Counted from the stretch's first letter, positions 23,001-33,762 are shown. The stretch is DNA of 64,000 nt from Isoetes taiwanensis (GCA_021234155.1 JAJEKV010000003.1:17590386-17654385); one strand, 5' to 3'. A program made the numbers and translations. The notes: generated from the letters alone by a model not told the origin.

Positions 23001-23175
23001 AGATGTCCGATTGTCTTCTTGGTTGCATCTCAACCCCGGTGATCCTGGGGCAATGTCGGCCTTTGCTTTCGTCTGACTTGTGGCGTGGCGATGTAGAGGC
23101 AAAAGATGCTTGAAGTGACCGCCCTCCATTGGAACAACATCGGATGAAGGACCATCATGATCTCTCTCTCGACTA
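20034..23175 (-). pseudogene. Helitron Rep N-terminal half, copy 1, broken
   Basis: Minus-strand frames 21274-21918, 21027-21329, 19978-20376 and others give the Helitron_like_N domain: DHFRTNIRKYNNIFSFASVG and MCHKMGTLLPP, then the HUH Rep core. The HUH site (GLPHVH) maps to about 20675-20700. Part of the central Rep and the Y2 block is frameshifted. The PIF1-type helicase that should follow is absent; LINE ORF1 begins at about 20033. At the 5' side the protein-coding repeats (360-bp units starting at 22604 and 22964) are cut off near 23175, where LINE copy 2 begins. It is not functional as it stands. Confidence 0.8.
22604..23175 (-). repeat. 360-bp tandem repeat in the Helitron leader, copy 1
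   Basis: Two units begin with 'ctatgtgcaatagttccttc' at 22604 and 22964 (period 360). The second is truncated at about 23173 by the junction to LINE sequence. Each encodes a basic segment (ARKRVAKARALKLAFNMEV) and a DGPSSDVVPMEGRSLQASFAS block. Confidence 0.8.
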
Positions 23176-23186
23176 GGCGGGTGTAC

Positions 23187-25580
23187 TCCTCGCCCGATCC
23201 ACCGAGAGATCTATCAGGCGAACACTTTGCATATAAAGCCTTCGGCCTTACTTGGCTCTCCTCTCCACACACTCATCCCACGGCATATTGTGGTGAAATC
23301 AATTCCCAGATACTTGAAGCTCCCGCACCATCTCCACTTCCTGTCCCTGTAATATAGCTTTCAGGGATAAATTATTCGCGAAACAGAATATTTGAAACAG
23401 ATTTTGTACAAGTTCCAGCACATCATTCAGATTTGCCCCACAGGGCCAAGGGGCATCCAAATCTTCTTTGCATCTTGCTGGCCGTGGGCTAGCAAAGCTA
23501 CATCATCGCATATAGCAAGCGGCTCCACGAGGTGCGCCTCGGATAATTGCACCGGCTCCCCATGGTCTTTGATCCATCGTCTCAAGCTATCAATGTACAA
23601 CCTTAAAGGTTGGAGACAACCCGCAGCCCCGCTTAACTCCCCATGAGTGCTAGCTACCCGCCGATCTTCATAAGGCGGTGCGTGAATCCATCATAAAAGG
23701 CCGGTGCACCTTATTTCGCAGCTCCCCAGAACTTCGCGGTCTTGCAACCTTCATACAAGATGTCTCGGGGCCGATTATCGCGATCTTAAAATCTACAAAG
23801 CAAAGAATGCAAGTCGTAAAGCTGAGGCATTGCCTCATCAACACTCTGAAATTGAAGATATGGTTGAGCATTGGGTGGGCGGCCTGCCTGGCCAATTGCC
23901 GCACCCCGCCTCCTCGGCCCCTTAGTAAGTTTCTTCTCCACCACCCTGCCGGGAGCTTTGCAACGGCGGAAAGCTTACCATAATCATCCGGTAATGTAGG
24001 ACTCATCCCTTATTACCGGCTTTATGCGGGAACAACCTTACTAACCATCCCTCACTGGGAGCCCCTCGCTCGAGCCACGGTTGATGATCCGCCGTCCGGG
24101 GGCCTACCGGATGGGCCACCCCATTTCCCGCGACTCGGCTGCCCCCATAAATCCTTTGCCTTGCCATTCGCCCGGATGCGCGAGACCTGGCGGACATCAC
24201 TCCAGCGTGAAATTTTGCAGCATCTCTCCTACGATCAGGACTCGGCATTGGCTCACGGGGGTCATATAACTCCTGTGGCGGTGCATCCATTGCTCCACAC
24301 TTACATTACCGACCACGGCGGTATATAACACCTTAACGCCAAAAGCTTTTGGCTCTGCCATGAGTATATCAAACGGCGCTCACGGGTTTTACGCCATGTA
24401 TCTCCCTTCTTGGCTTTTAGGAAGAGCTTATAGTCTTGCGGGGCTGTGGGCGCAACTATGGATCTATGACCAAAAGCGGTAGCTCTTTAGAGCCTTGCAA
24501 TCAAGATCAAACCACGCGGTTCTCGGGAAAATCGCGGTGTCCTCCTTGAGGGCCCTTCAATTTACAAAGGAAGCCCCAGCACTGCGGCGCCCAAGCACCC
24601 CATGCACACCGTCTTGCGTGCGTGTAAAAGCTATCAAACCCCCTCAACTCCCAACCAAGATCATCACTTGTCCCTGTTTACGATAAGCGTGGGATGTATG
24701 GTAACCTCCACGCCCCTTTGCGGTGTCTCCACTATTGAGTGCTCCCAATTCAGGGCGTGACATAAAGCGGGTAGTGATCCGACAAAGCCTCCTCATCCCC
24801 ACAATGCTTGTGCCAATGGAGAAGTGTGTAACCATATCAAGTCTTTTACTACGAGCGAAAGGTAATCCAACACACTAGCTCCCCCATCCTCGCCTATCAC
24901 TCCCCGCAAGTAACACCCCCGAGTGTGGCCATCGCGCATACCATTACAAATTACCATGTCAAAACTTTGCAGTGGACCAGGACTAAAGGTCAGCCAAATG
25001 GTCTAGCCACCATATCCCGGGAGTGCCGTGTATCTTTGAATAATACCGCTCTCAAGCCAAAGCGGATCGGCATTAAGCGTCACCTTGGAAGGTCACCGAC
25101 CAAATCTGGCCAAATATAGCATTGAAATCTCCTAGCAAAACACTGTCCTCCTTTGCCTATAGCGGTCTATGTCATCATCATATTCCCCTATACCGGCATC
25201 TAGACATCTCAGGTATGCGATCATGTACCGGGTAGAACTTAGAGCCCGTGATGGGGAATGTAGCGGCTAGCAAGAAACAATGGGACATGACCGGGCTCTA
25301 ATACCATTACCCACATGTAGCGGTTAAATGCATCGACTTCAAGTGTGATCTTGCATGCTAAAGCGTCCCTAAAGTAGCAAGCCACTCCACCGCATTCGTC
25401 GCCATGGCTTCATTAGCAAGTGAGAAATGCCGGTATCCTCACGTCCGCAATCGATGCCCTTCATACTCCCATGTCTCCTGCAGAAGACGATGTCCATGTC
25501 CGCCGCGATCCCATTCAAGCCCACACGCCCTTACGCCACGGGAAGCCCCTACACCTCGAAACAATGCGAAGACACTTTCC
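23187..25580 (-). pseudogene. LINE B2 ORF2, 3'-truncated copy
   Basis: This matches LINE B1 from the endonuclease (GDFNA near 25115-25130) through RT (FKIAI..-type block at about 23781-23800 and the DD-containing block at about 23490-23511). It stops at 23187 ('ctcctcgccc'), corresponding to about 16729 in B1. The C-terminal zinc motif, 3' UTR and tail are therefore missing, and the sequence runs into the Helitron leader of copy 1. Frames are heavily broken. Frequent differences from B1 are small insertions or deletions near CAG/CTG. Confidence 0.75.
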
Positions 25581-27278
25581 CTATGCTGACTGCGGCTGTG
25601 GACCCATCTGAGTGCCCCACGATCGCCGCGTGGTTGGAATAACTCGGGCAGCCTGCTGATGGGACCCTGATGGATGTGCTGCAGTTGTGGAAGGCCTCAA
25701 TCCGCCCTCTCCCTGGCCTGTCTGGCCTGATGTTCCTGGACCGCTCTGCCCCTGCGACGCAGCTGTTCGTGGGAATGCTGCCTCCGCAACTGTCTGACGA
25801 GGAGGCACATATACCTTCATCTTGCCATTAACCAAACCAGCAGCCCCTCCAGCTTGTCGAATCTCTCTTATCTTGACCAACTCTTGGCTTCTTTCCCGTT
25901 GTTGCAGTGGCGTGAGATCCAGATCCAGGTATATGGACGTACCTTTCAAGCGACTGGTGCGGTGCAACAACAAAGATTTTGCCTCCCAATCCAAGACTGC
26001 AAACTTAACTAGCCGAGGTCTCATGCTCGGTCCTCCGAATACGATTGGACTCTTGATAACCAAATCATAATTGGAGCTTTGCAAAAGTACCGGTGGTAAG
26101 CTTACACAGCAAATCCTCGCCTTGCTCCTCCGGCAATCCCGCTGTAAGGTTGGGCGGGCGTGCACGGATGTCTTGCTCCTCACGATGTACCGCTTTGATT
26201 CCCCTCGAGCCACCTCGGCCTCTGGTATAGGGGGTGCTGGTGCAGATGACTGTGGTGCACTCCGGACTCGTTGCACCTCCATTCGGAGGTCCTGCATCTC
26301 TTGCTGTAAGTGGGCCATATGGTTCTCTATATGTAAGCATCTTCCTGACATCTCCTGCCTGTCTGCCTTTGCTTCATCAAGGAATTGGAGCCTGCCCCGC
26401 ACCGCTTCCACATCCTTTTCCTCCATGATCATACCTTCTCGATAGTATACATCTTGTTGCACTGGGAGATGCACAGCCAATCTAGTGACATGAGGAAACT
26501 GTTGTTGTATTTCATATGAGAGGATTCTCCATGATGCCTCAGAAGCTGAGAAATAGCGTGCATTCAAGTATTGCTCAACCTCATCATGGTTTATGGTGGG
26601 TCTGGTGCTAGTAGATGCACCATCACTCGCTGCTTCTAAGTTCACATTGATCATATCCGGCCCTTTGTATACATATTTATATAGATATTTAACGGCCTTG
26701 ACGGCAGCACACACCTCAACATTGATATGGCACTTGAAGTACGATGTCAGCCACGAATTGTATGGCACGACCCATCTGTTGTCTAAATGTATATCCCCTT
26801 TTTTCACCTTTCGACCATCACCCCTTCTTCGGTACAATGGATATCCATCAACAACTGTCGTCTCATCTGAAAATGCACGTGGATAACGTTTTGTACATTT
26901 ACCATCCTGCATACACGGACTATTCGGATATCCAGTACCACATGGCCTGTGCATCATATTACGGGTGACAGCCTCATATAATTCGGGATATGCATCCTTA
27001 TCTGGTATTTCAGCACAAATGATTTGATCAATCTCTTCGGCTGTGAAGGGCTTGTCGGCCTGATCCAATATAGTCAACAAATGTACATGTGGCAAGCCTC
27101 TCTTTTGGAACTCAATAACATAGACTTTTGCGATTATGCGGCCGAATATACCATGATTAGTTATCAGATCTACCAGCTCCTTTACTTTCATATGGAACAC
27201 TCTGGCTACTAACTCTGGTCGATCATTTGGCGATTGGCCATATAATAATTCCCTCCTAATCTCTTCCCAATTAAGCAT
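25581..27278 (-). CDS. Helitron Rep fused in frame to LINE ORF1
   Basis: A single open frame of 565 codons. Residues about 1-280 are the central and C-terminal part of a Helitron HUH Rep: GLPHVHLL (about 27075-27098) is the metal-binding HUH site, CTKRYPRAF follows, and YLYKYVYKG (about 26670-26696) carries the paired catalytic tyrosines. The Rep ends after VHLPVQQDVYYREG, where Helitrons normally continue toward the PIF1 helicase. From MIMEEKDVEAV (26432) the protein becomes an L1-type ORF1: coiled coil (HIENHMAHLQQEMQDLRME), proline-rich linker, then an RNA-binding domain with LTPLQQRERSQELVKIREIR and GLVNGKMKVYVPP. Upstream Rep domains lie in other frames at 27271-28519. The ORF2 of the same LINE follows immediately. 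Rep proteins nick and join single strands in rolling-circle transposition; L1 ORF1 proteins bind LINE RNA. Whether the fusion protein is made is unknown. Confidence 0.75.
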   Translation of the reverse strand: MLNWEEIRRELLYGQSPNDRPELVARVFHMKVKELVDLITNHGIFGRIIAKVYVIEFQKRGLPHVHLLTILDQADKPFTAEEIDQIICAEIPDKDAYPELYEAVTRNMMHRPCGTGYPNSPCMQDGKCTKRYPRAFSDETTVVDGYPLYRRRGDGRKVKKGDIHLDNRWVVPYNSWLTSYFKCHINVEVCAAVKAVKYLYKYVYKGPDMINVNLEAASDGASTSTRPTINHDEVEQYLNARYFSASEASWRILSYEIQQQFPHVTRLAVHLPVQQDVYYREGMIMEEKDVEAVRGRLQFLDEAKADRQEMSGRCLHIENHMAHLQQEMQDLRMEVQRVRSAPQSSAPAPPIPEAEVARGESKRYIVRSKTSVHARPTLQRDCRRSKARICCVSLPPVLLQSSNYDLVIKSPIVFGGPSMRPRLVKFAVLDWEAKSLLLHRTSRLKGTSIYLDLDLTPLQQRERSQELVKIREIRQAGGAAGLVNGKMKVYVPPRQTVAEAAFPRTAASQGQSGPGTSGQTGQGEGGLRPSTTAAHPSGSHQQAARVIPTTRRSWGTQMGPQPQSA

Positions 27279-28519
27279 TGGCCATGGTTATGAAGAGGTC
27301 CGGCCTGCCATGTTCGCGAACAATAGACATGGCATCCTGATACCGTTGGGTCATGTATCTCGGACCTCCTACATGTGAGGATGGTAACACAACTTTTCGG
27401 CCAATAGCACTTGCATCATCTCCTTCAAAGTCCATAACGCCCTGCAACATGTCTTTTCGAATGGTGTGTTGATTCAACACAATGAATTGTAGCCTTTCTT
27501 GTTCCATCTTTGCAAACATATCACAAATGTATTCTTGAAACAACCGCCAGCCATGTGAAGGGTAGATGCATGTCCATCGTCGCGTGGAACGGATGATATC
27601 CGTAGTATTCCATAATAGTTACTTCCTTTGCACCACTCTGTCATGAGGTATTTTAAAATGCCATCCATCGTATCCGTAGGGAAGAAGCAACACAAAGTGC
27701 AATGGGTCATATCTTTGAAAGTGATATGCATCTATAAGTTTCAAGCCACCATCCTTAGAGTGTATAATAATATCTCTCTGACCATCCTCGGGCTTATCAT
27801 CAATAGGCATTAAGACAGCCACCTCATTTGCAGTTGGAGCATTATATTGCCTCCTCACAGGATTTTGCACGTTGCAAGAAGGTATAATGTAAAACGGATA
27901 TCCATGGTTGGATGATTACGCATAATTTGTGCCGCATTCAAAAATATGCTAACAAATGGATTGTGCTCTGTCATAAGGGCATGTAACTGCACAACTATTT
28001 CTTGTTTCAATCCATCAAAAATAGACATCCTACGTTCAACTTGCATGTCATCACCATCCATGATGTATATTTGTGCTTAATTTTGCATGCTCTTGATGGC
28101 CTTGCGGTGGCAATAAGCGTTCCCATCTTATGGCACATGCGCCATTGACCCTAAAGGTATAGGCCCCACCAATAGCATTTGCCACCGCCTCATCAATTTT
28201 CCATGCTCGAGGCAAATGAGAATATATTATTGTACTTCCTCGATGTTAGGTCGTGGCGAAAGTGATCACCTACACTATCCGTTCTCGTATAGGTCAAATA
28301 ATTCCCTGTGGTGGTTCGGGGAATCAATGGTAGTTGAACCTTTCCATTTTCACATGCCCGACATTTCTTTTTAATCGAGAGCTCTTCTATCCATTGCATA
28401 GCCCCACAATACAAACATCTATAATGCATGTTGCCAAAGTCATGAGGAGGAGGTAAAATCCACGTCCATGCTATCTTATTGAAACCGCTTTTACCGGCAG
28501 GGGCGTTCTCTAGGACCAA
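27271..28519 (-). pseudogene. Helitron_like_N domain and Rep N-terminus, copy 2, frameshifted
   Basis: Minus-strand pieces 28193-28519, 27855-28061, 27619-27870, 27474-27731 and 27271-27543 read through the Helitron N domain. They include a CLYCGAMQWIEEL..CRAC..GKVQLPLIP zinc-ribbon-like start, the MDGDDMQVERRMSIFDGL block and the NPVRRQYNAPTANEVAVLMP block. The adjacent HTIRKDMLQGVMDF leads into the Rep ORF that starts at 27278. Copy 1 is intact in places where this one is broken and vice versa. The breaks fall largely at CAG/CTG sites, so the true gene may be less damaged than it looks. Confidence 0.75.
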
Positions 28520-28618
28520 TAGGAGTAGTGTAATCCAACCTCACAACTTTGTATGCTTTGCCCGACTTCTGTGCGATGGAGCCGCCTTCTCCTTTGACTA
28601 TTGCTTTCACCTTCGGTG

Positions 28619-29708
28619 TCATATAAGAGGGTTATGCATTAAGCTTGATAATTGGTCAACATTAGCATCTCTCTTCTTTGTAGACACTTGTCCAATATTT
28701 GCCATTTCTATATCATTATCAACACGACATTGTGAGTCCAAAGCTCTTTTTTTGGCCCTTCTTCTGCGCTGCAAGCGTTTCTTTCTCTGACTATTGCTTT
28801 CATTCTCAGGTGTCATGTAGGAGGGGTTATTCACTATTATAGGTGGTGTTATTCCATGTGATATTTCAATAAGTTCGGCCTGAGATGGTGTGCTAAATCC
28901 ATGAGCATTCACGCTTGTAGATTGAGGCAACATCACCTGATCACTTGCTTGTTCATCTATTGTGGGAAACAACTGCATCCTAATACCAATAACTTCTGAT
29001 GTGATGAAGGATGAACCCACACTATGTGCAATAGTTCCTTCTATGCCCCTATCATTTAGATGTCGGTGTCTTACTGGTTGCATCTCAACTTCAGTAGTCA
29101 CAGGGCAATCTGGCACTGCTCGTACAGCTTGTGGCGTGACTGATGTAGAGGCAAAAGATGCTTGAAGTGACCGGCCCTCCATTGGAACAACATCAGATGA
29201 AGGACCATCATGATCTCTCTCTCTGACTTCCATGTTAAATGCTAGTTTCAAAGCTCTAGCCTTTGCAACCCGTTTGCGTGCCAGTCGTCTCTTTCTATCA
29301 GACTTGCTTTCATTGACGGGCGTCATGTATGAGGGGTTGTTGGCCACAACAGGTGGTGTTTTTTGATGTGCATCGTAGTTACTATGTGCAATAGTTCCTT
29401 CTATGCCCCTATCATTTAGATGTCGGTGTCTTACTGGTTGCATCTCAACCCGGTGATCACGGGGGCAATCGGCACCTTTCGCGTCTGACTTGTGGCGTGA
29501 CTGATGTAGAGGCAAAAGATGCTTGAAGTGACCGGCCCTCCATTGGAACAACATCAGATGAAGGACCATCATGATCTCTCTCTCTGACTTCCATGTTAAA
29601 TTCTAGTTTCAAAGCTCTAGCCTTTGCAACCCGTTTGCGTGCCAGTCGTCTCTTTCTATCAGACTTGCTTTCATTGATGGGCGTCATGTATGAGGGGTTG
29701 TTGGCCAC
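28619..29708 (-). CDS. Helitron-associated basic N-terminal region with internal repeats
   Basis: A 317-codon frame (28619-29572), extended by 29457-29708 in another frame, encodes basic, low-complexity protein. Each repeat unit has NNPSYMTP.NESKSDRKRRL, ARKRVAKARALKLAFNMEV, DGPSSDVVPMEGRSLQASF and NDRGIEGTIAHS. Similar basic leaders precede the zinc ribbon in many plant Helitron proteins. The stop at 28619 separates it from the Helitron_like_N pieces, so the true exon or frame structure is uncertain. Confidence 0.55.
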
Positions 29709-29728
29709 AATTGGTGGTGTTTTTTGAC
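29022..29728 (-). repeat. 360-bp tandem repeat in the Helitron leader, copy 2
   Basis: Units start at 29022 and 29382 with 'ctatgtgcaatagttccttc'. Here the second unit is nearly complete and ends near 29728 ('tttttgacaggcc'), beyond which sequence unrelated to copy 1 begins. This marks the right-hand edge of the composite array. Confidence 0.8.
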
Positions 29729-30131
29729 AGGCCTATGTTGCAATCTATACAATTTAGATGATTGCAAGGAACCCTAAATCGATTAAGTATTCAACAATAA
29801 AGCCAACAACTATAAGCACACAATTATTAACCTAAGATAGTTAACCTAAGATAGGACCTATGACTGACCTTTGACGTGTTAAGATTTTGGCCGCCCCTTG
29901 GCAAATGCGCAAGCACCGTAAGAGCTTGTTCCTCCCTCAAAGTTCAAGTGCAAAGCGTCCCTATAAACATGAGAGCACATAAGAATATATGAAATATAGC
30001 CATGTACGGAAAATAAAATGGTGCACACATTTAAGTTGAGTATGGAAACAATTAAGTTGAGTTCGTGTAAAACAAATTGCAACTTTAGGATGGTCTTTAA
30101 TTTTAAGAATGCTTAAAGGCATTCACGCACA
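29729..30131. other. Short gene-free stretch
   Basis: No gene is supported. A 67-codon minus frame (29879-30082) ends in LHLNFEGGTSSYGACAFAKG and could be an exon linked to the ORF at 30132, but no splice partner was confirmed. Confidence 0.3.
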
Positions 30132-30557
30132 CTACATATCCAACCCATGTTGCATAAGGTATTCCATAAACAATGTAGCTTCCATAGCCTCCACAAACTT
30201 ATGGACTCTCACAAAGCCATGTTTATGAAAGCTAGCATGCATTTGTGTAGCAAAATTTTCAATATCTAGCTCTATCTCAACTCCAAGCAACCCTAGGATT
30301 TCATACCACTCTCCAAAAACTCTCAAAACCCAAATCAAACCCTTAATGCCCACTTGCATTCCATCATTCCCCAGTGCAACACTTTCTGCGGCTTCTTCCA
30401 ATTCGCTCTTCCAATCCACCACCTCTGCTAAATATTGAAAGTATGCATCCAAATCATCGTCATCGTCAAAACGTGGCAAGGCATGTCCATCTCTAAAGAA
30501 TTGTGCCACAAGTTTTGGGTAAGAATCCCATGGAACATTCACCACCACCATCTGCAT
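30132..30557 (-). CDS. Unrecognised 141-codon ORF, possible single or last exon
   Basis: The frame is balanced and looks protein-like, with an acidic run (FDDDDDLDAYFQYLAEVVDW), amphipathic helices and no low complexity. The ATG sits just after 'ccataatgcag', a plausible splice acceptor, so an upstream exon may exist. The predicted protein has no signal peptide or membrane segment. Helical segments near residues 50-70 and 115-141 could form a small helical bundle. I cannot match it to a family. It lies between the Helitron-LINE array and the chromovirus and could be a host gene remnant or a transposon accessory ORF. Confidence 0.4.
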   Translation of the reverse strand: MQMVVVNVPWDSYPKLVAQFFRDGHALPRFDDDDDLDAYFQYLAEVVDWKSELEEAAESVALGNDGMQVGIKGLIWVLRVFGEWYEILGLLGVEIELDIENFATQMHASFHKHGFVRVHKFVEAMEATLFMEYLMQHGLDM

Positions 30558-30685
30558 TATGGAAATGATATATTTTAAGTCAATTAATTTTCCATGTTGG
30601 CAAGCCAGTATGACCTTGTCCTTTTCAAATCAAGGAACTTATGTTGTCAATTACTTTGTTTCACTTATGTGTTGTTGTGATCCAA

Positions 30686-30795
30686 ATTAAAGTTTATTCA
30701 ACTTTGTGTTGTGATATGAAGTTAAAGTTCATCTAACTTTGTGTTGTGATCTAAGTTAAAATTCAATTAACTTTGTGGTGTAATATAGCTTAAAA
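30686..30795. repeat. Degenerate tandem repeat, aactttgtgttgtgat type
   Basis: About three copies of a unit near 45 bases contain 'aactttgtgttgtgat' followed by 'aagttaaa'. Confidence 0.7.
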
Positions 30796-31138
30796 TAACG
30801 GGGGTTAAAACTGTGTTATGAAGCAATAATGGAAGAGTAATGACGAAGCAATTTCCTTTCAGATTAATGTTTACGCTGGATGTGTTGAAGGGGTTAAAGC
30901 ATCTACCTAACATGAAGCTAAGTTAAGGTAACTTAGTTACTTGAAATTTATTAGAAACTTAGTGAATTAAAATAAGAGAACTTAATAGGAAAGTGTCAAT
31001 GAAAGCAGGGCAAAATCAAAATAGGGAAAGTGCAAAATCAAAAAAGGGCAAATCAAAATGTTAAAAGCTGTAGCATAAAAAATCTCTTCATTGTTTTACC
31101 GTCGGGTCTGCAAAATTTCAAGCTTCCTTGCAAAAAAT

Positions 31139-31245
31139 CCAGAATAAAGCATTGGGGCAGAAAAAGCATTGGGGCAAAAACTCCAGAATAAAGCATTGGG
31201 GCAGATAAAGCATTGGGGCAAAAAATCCAGAATAAAGCATGGAAA
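31139..31245. repeat. Tandem repeat, agaataaagcattggggca type
   Basis: Two copies of a unit near 62 bases start at about 31139 and 31182 with partial third copies. Each contains 'gcattggggca' twice, giving a nested repeat. Confidence 0.7.
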
Positions 31246-32398
31246 TGCGCATGGAAATGATTCTGCAGCTAGCCAAAGAGTAAACCTGGGTCTGAAAATG
31301 GTCTTCAGAGATATCTCAGTTGCTAAGAAAGTAAACAGAGCTTGTCTTTCTTATCTGTCATATGGTTATTATTCTACACAATATGGGTAAGCCTAATGCC
31401 ATGGCGTAGCCTACACATACTCCATGCTTTCAGAACACAAACGACATAGCCAGTTCTTGGTTCTCTGCTACGAAATCAGAAAAATAAAAAAGTTTCCTGC
31501 AACATGTCGGTAACATGCATAATCAAAAGAGGGCAAATCTGAAAGCTGTGCTCTGTGATGCAAGAGAGCAGAGAGACAATCTGGCTGCCAGCATATTTAA
31601 ATGATTGAGAGGGTTTAAATGCTTAATATGCAATGAGAGATTGCTGCCAGCATACTTCAGTTTACTACAATACCTGGAGCAGAAACAAAAAGACCAACAA
31701 TGCAAGTAGATAGAAGATATTTTAAAGCATCAAGAAATCGAGTCTGAAACTACCCTGTACCTTTGTTACATGCCCTGGATCTTCTGCCCTAGAAAACCTC
31801 CTGATAAGGAGTCAACAACAGACCCGAGTCGGAATAGAGGTACTCCTGTAGATAGAATGGGGCAACAAAAAATATAAGTAAAACAAAATGCAATGGAAAT
31901 CTGAAGACATGTACTGCAGGAAAGCTGGTTTTCGTATACATAAATAAAACACTATAGCTGCTACGCACACCTTGTAAATGGCGGATTAACTTGCACCGTG
32001 TTTGTGAAGATACTCCCAGCCAGAAAACGCTCCAGGAATTTATCAAATCGGTGCAGGGGTCCGGCTCCAGAAATGGTGCTCTTGGCTTTGATCTGAACCC
32101 AGAAAACCAGAGTTACAGATGTCGTTTACTCTTGCCTTATGATGTGGAAAATATCACATGGACGTCTATGCACAATCTGATAATCTGAGCAAGCAAGGAG
32201 ATTCGTAGAAAGAAAAGGAGATTCATGAGAAGAAAACCTGAAGCTGCCTGTGAAGATAAAATAACCTGCCAAGAACTCTGATTCGTATGCCTCTCAAATG
32301 GAGATGGATAATCGTATGTTTTCCTAAGACAGAATGAGCAAGAGACTGTAAGCAAGAAATAAAAATGGGGGCAAAGAAGGCTGGATCAGAGAGCATAC

Positions 32399-32545
32399 TG
32401 CCGAATACTCCAACGATTGCTGAAGCTTCAGGCTCCAACGATTCCTTCAGCCGAATACTCCAACACAACGATTCCTTCAGCCGAATACTCCACACGAATC
32501 TTAGGATTGAGCGACTGCAGCCGAATACTCCAACGATTTCTGTTG
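32399..32545. repeat. Tandem repeat, gccgaatactccaacgatt type
   Basis: Four copies of 'gccgaatactccaa/ca' alternate with 'cgattccttca', period about 30 bases with variable spacing. Confidence 0.75.
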
Positions 32546-33018
32546 CTCAAAGCTCCCTGCCCGATCCTCTCCTTTTGTACCACAAACCCTAAGAAGAAGC
32601 AGCCTGCATTAAAACCGAGCGGACCATCATCAAAGATAGGCGCTCTCCCGAGAAATCAGCCGCATTTCGTATCACGCCACCGTTCAAAAAAGGCACCATT
32701 TCGTATAACTGTGATGATTTGAAGGCAAGGGGAAGGAGTGCCGGAAAAAGCGTTACATGGCCGGAAAAAGCGTAACATCCGGCGGCCGGAAAGGGGACAC
32801 CGGCATCAGCAAAAACCCCCAAAAACTTTTTAAGTAAGTAGATATGAATGCAAAGATCCTATCATGCCTAAGGCTTGCATGTCGTCTCGGCGTAAGGAGT
32901 GGCAATATTCCCATAATAGCCGTAGACGAATGCGTCCTATTATGAATGCCTATATACCCAACTGCCCATCTAAGATGCATGTAATCCAACCCCTCAAATG
33001 ATCCGTGCCGAATCTCGT

Positions 33019-33751
33019 TCATATGACCCCTGTCGCCTTAAAAGAACATTGCTTACCATCAGGGTTGGAGATGATTGCATCTTGAATGGTTCGGCCCTGG
33101 CATTCCTTCATAAAGTCCAGGTAAGTCTTATCCAAATCCGCTTTAAGAACCCATGTTGCGTCCTCTGTGGGCAAGTGTTTCCACTTAACCAAGTATTGCA
33201 AAATTTGAGTTCCACGGACGATCAAGGAGAGCTTCCGGGACAATCTCCAACTGATCCTCAGTCATCTCCAGAAGTTTTGGTGTGTCAAGAATCTCTTCTA
33301 GATCTGGATGATGCTTCTTGAGAAGACTTACATGGAAAACTTTATGGTTCTTTAAATGTGCGGGTAGATCCAACTGGTAGGCCTGAGACCCTATCCTTTC
33401 GGTTATACGAAATGGTCCCGTCCATCTAGATGCAAGCTTCTTACAGTTGCCAATCTTAAGTTTGGCTTGCTTCACCTTGATCTTTAGCCAGACGGACTCA
33501 CCGACGTGAAATTCCCGGGAAGTATGGTGTCGATCAGCTAGACTCTTTTGCCGAGCTCTTGCGGCTATCAAGTATGCTCGCACTTCCTCGACTAGTGCTT
33601 GCATGTCGGTGAGCAATTGTTGTGAAACCTCCACCTTGGATACTGGATTATGCCACATGTCTGGCGTGAGGCATTGATAGCCGTAATTTATCATGAAAGG
33701 AGACATCCTTGAGGACTCCTGTCTAGTGCTGTTGTAGGCAAACTCCACCAA
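33019..33751 (-). pseudogene. Ty3/gypsy integrase C-terminus and chromodomain
   Basis: 33185-33751 reads the end of the integrase (MVEFAYNSTRQ..SPFMINYG), then a GPF-type block (LASRWTGPFRITERIG) and AYQLDLPAHLKNHKVFHVSLLKKH. After a frame change, 33019-33243 reads LQYLVKWKHLPTEDATWV, a chromodomain core. Chromodomains recognise modified histone tails and steer integration of chromovirus elements. A stop at 33019 is followed by a purine-rich 'aaggcgacaggggt' on the minus strand that could serve as polypurine tract. One frameshift separates the two parts. Confidence 0.85.
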
Positions 33752-33762
33752 ATGAATGTAGT

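Larger units (their letters stand above)
30558..33018. other. Gene-free region with several tandem repeats
   Basis: No coding gene is supported. It contains three short tandem arrays (listed separately) and a doubled 'gccggaaaaagcgt(t/a)acat' near 32740-32780. If the chromovirus to the right were complete, its 3' LTR would lie here, but I found no match to the LTR at 41170. Confidence 0.4.
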
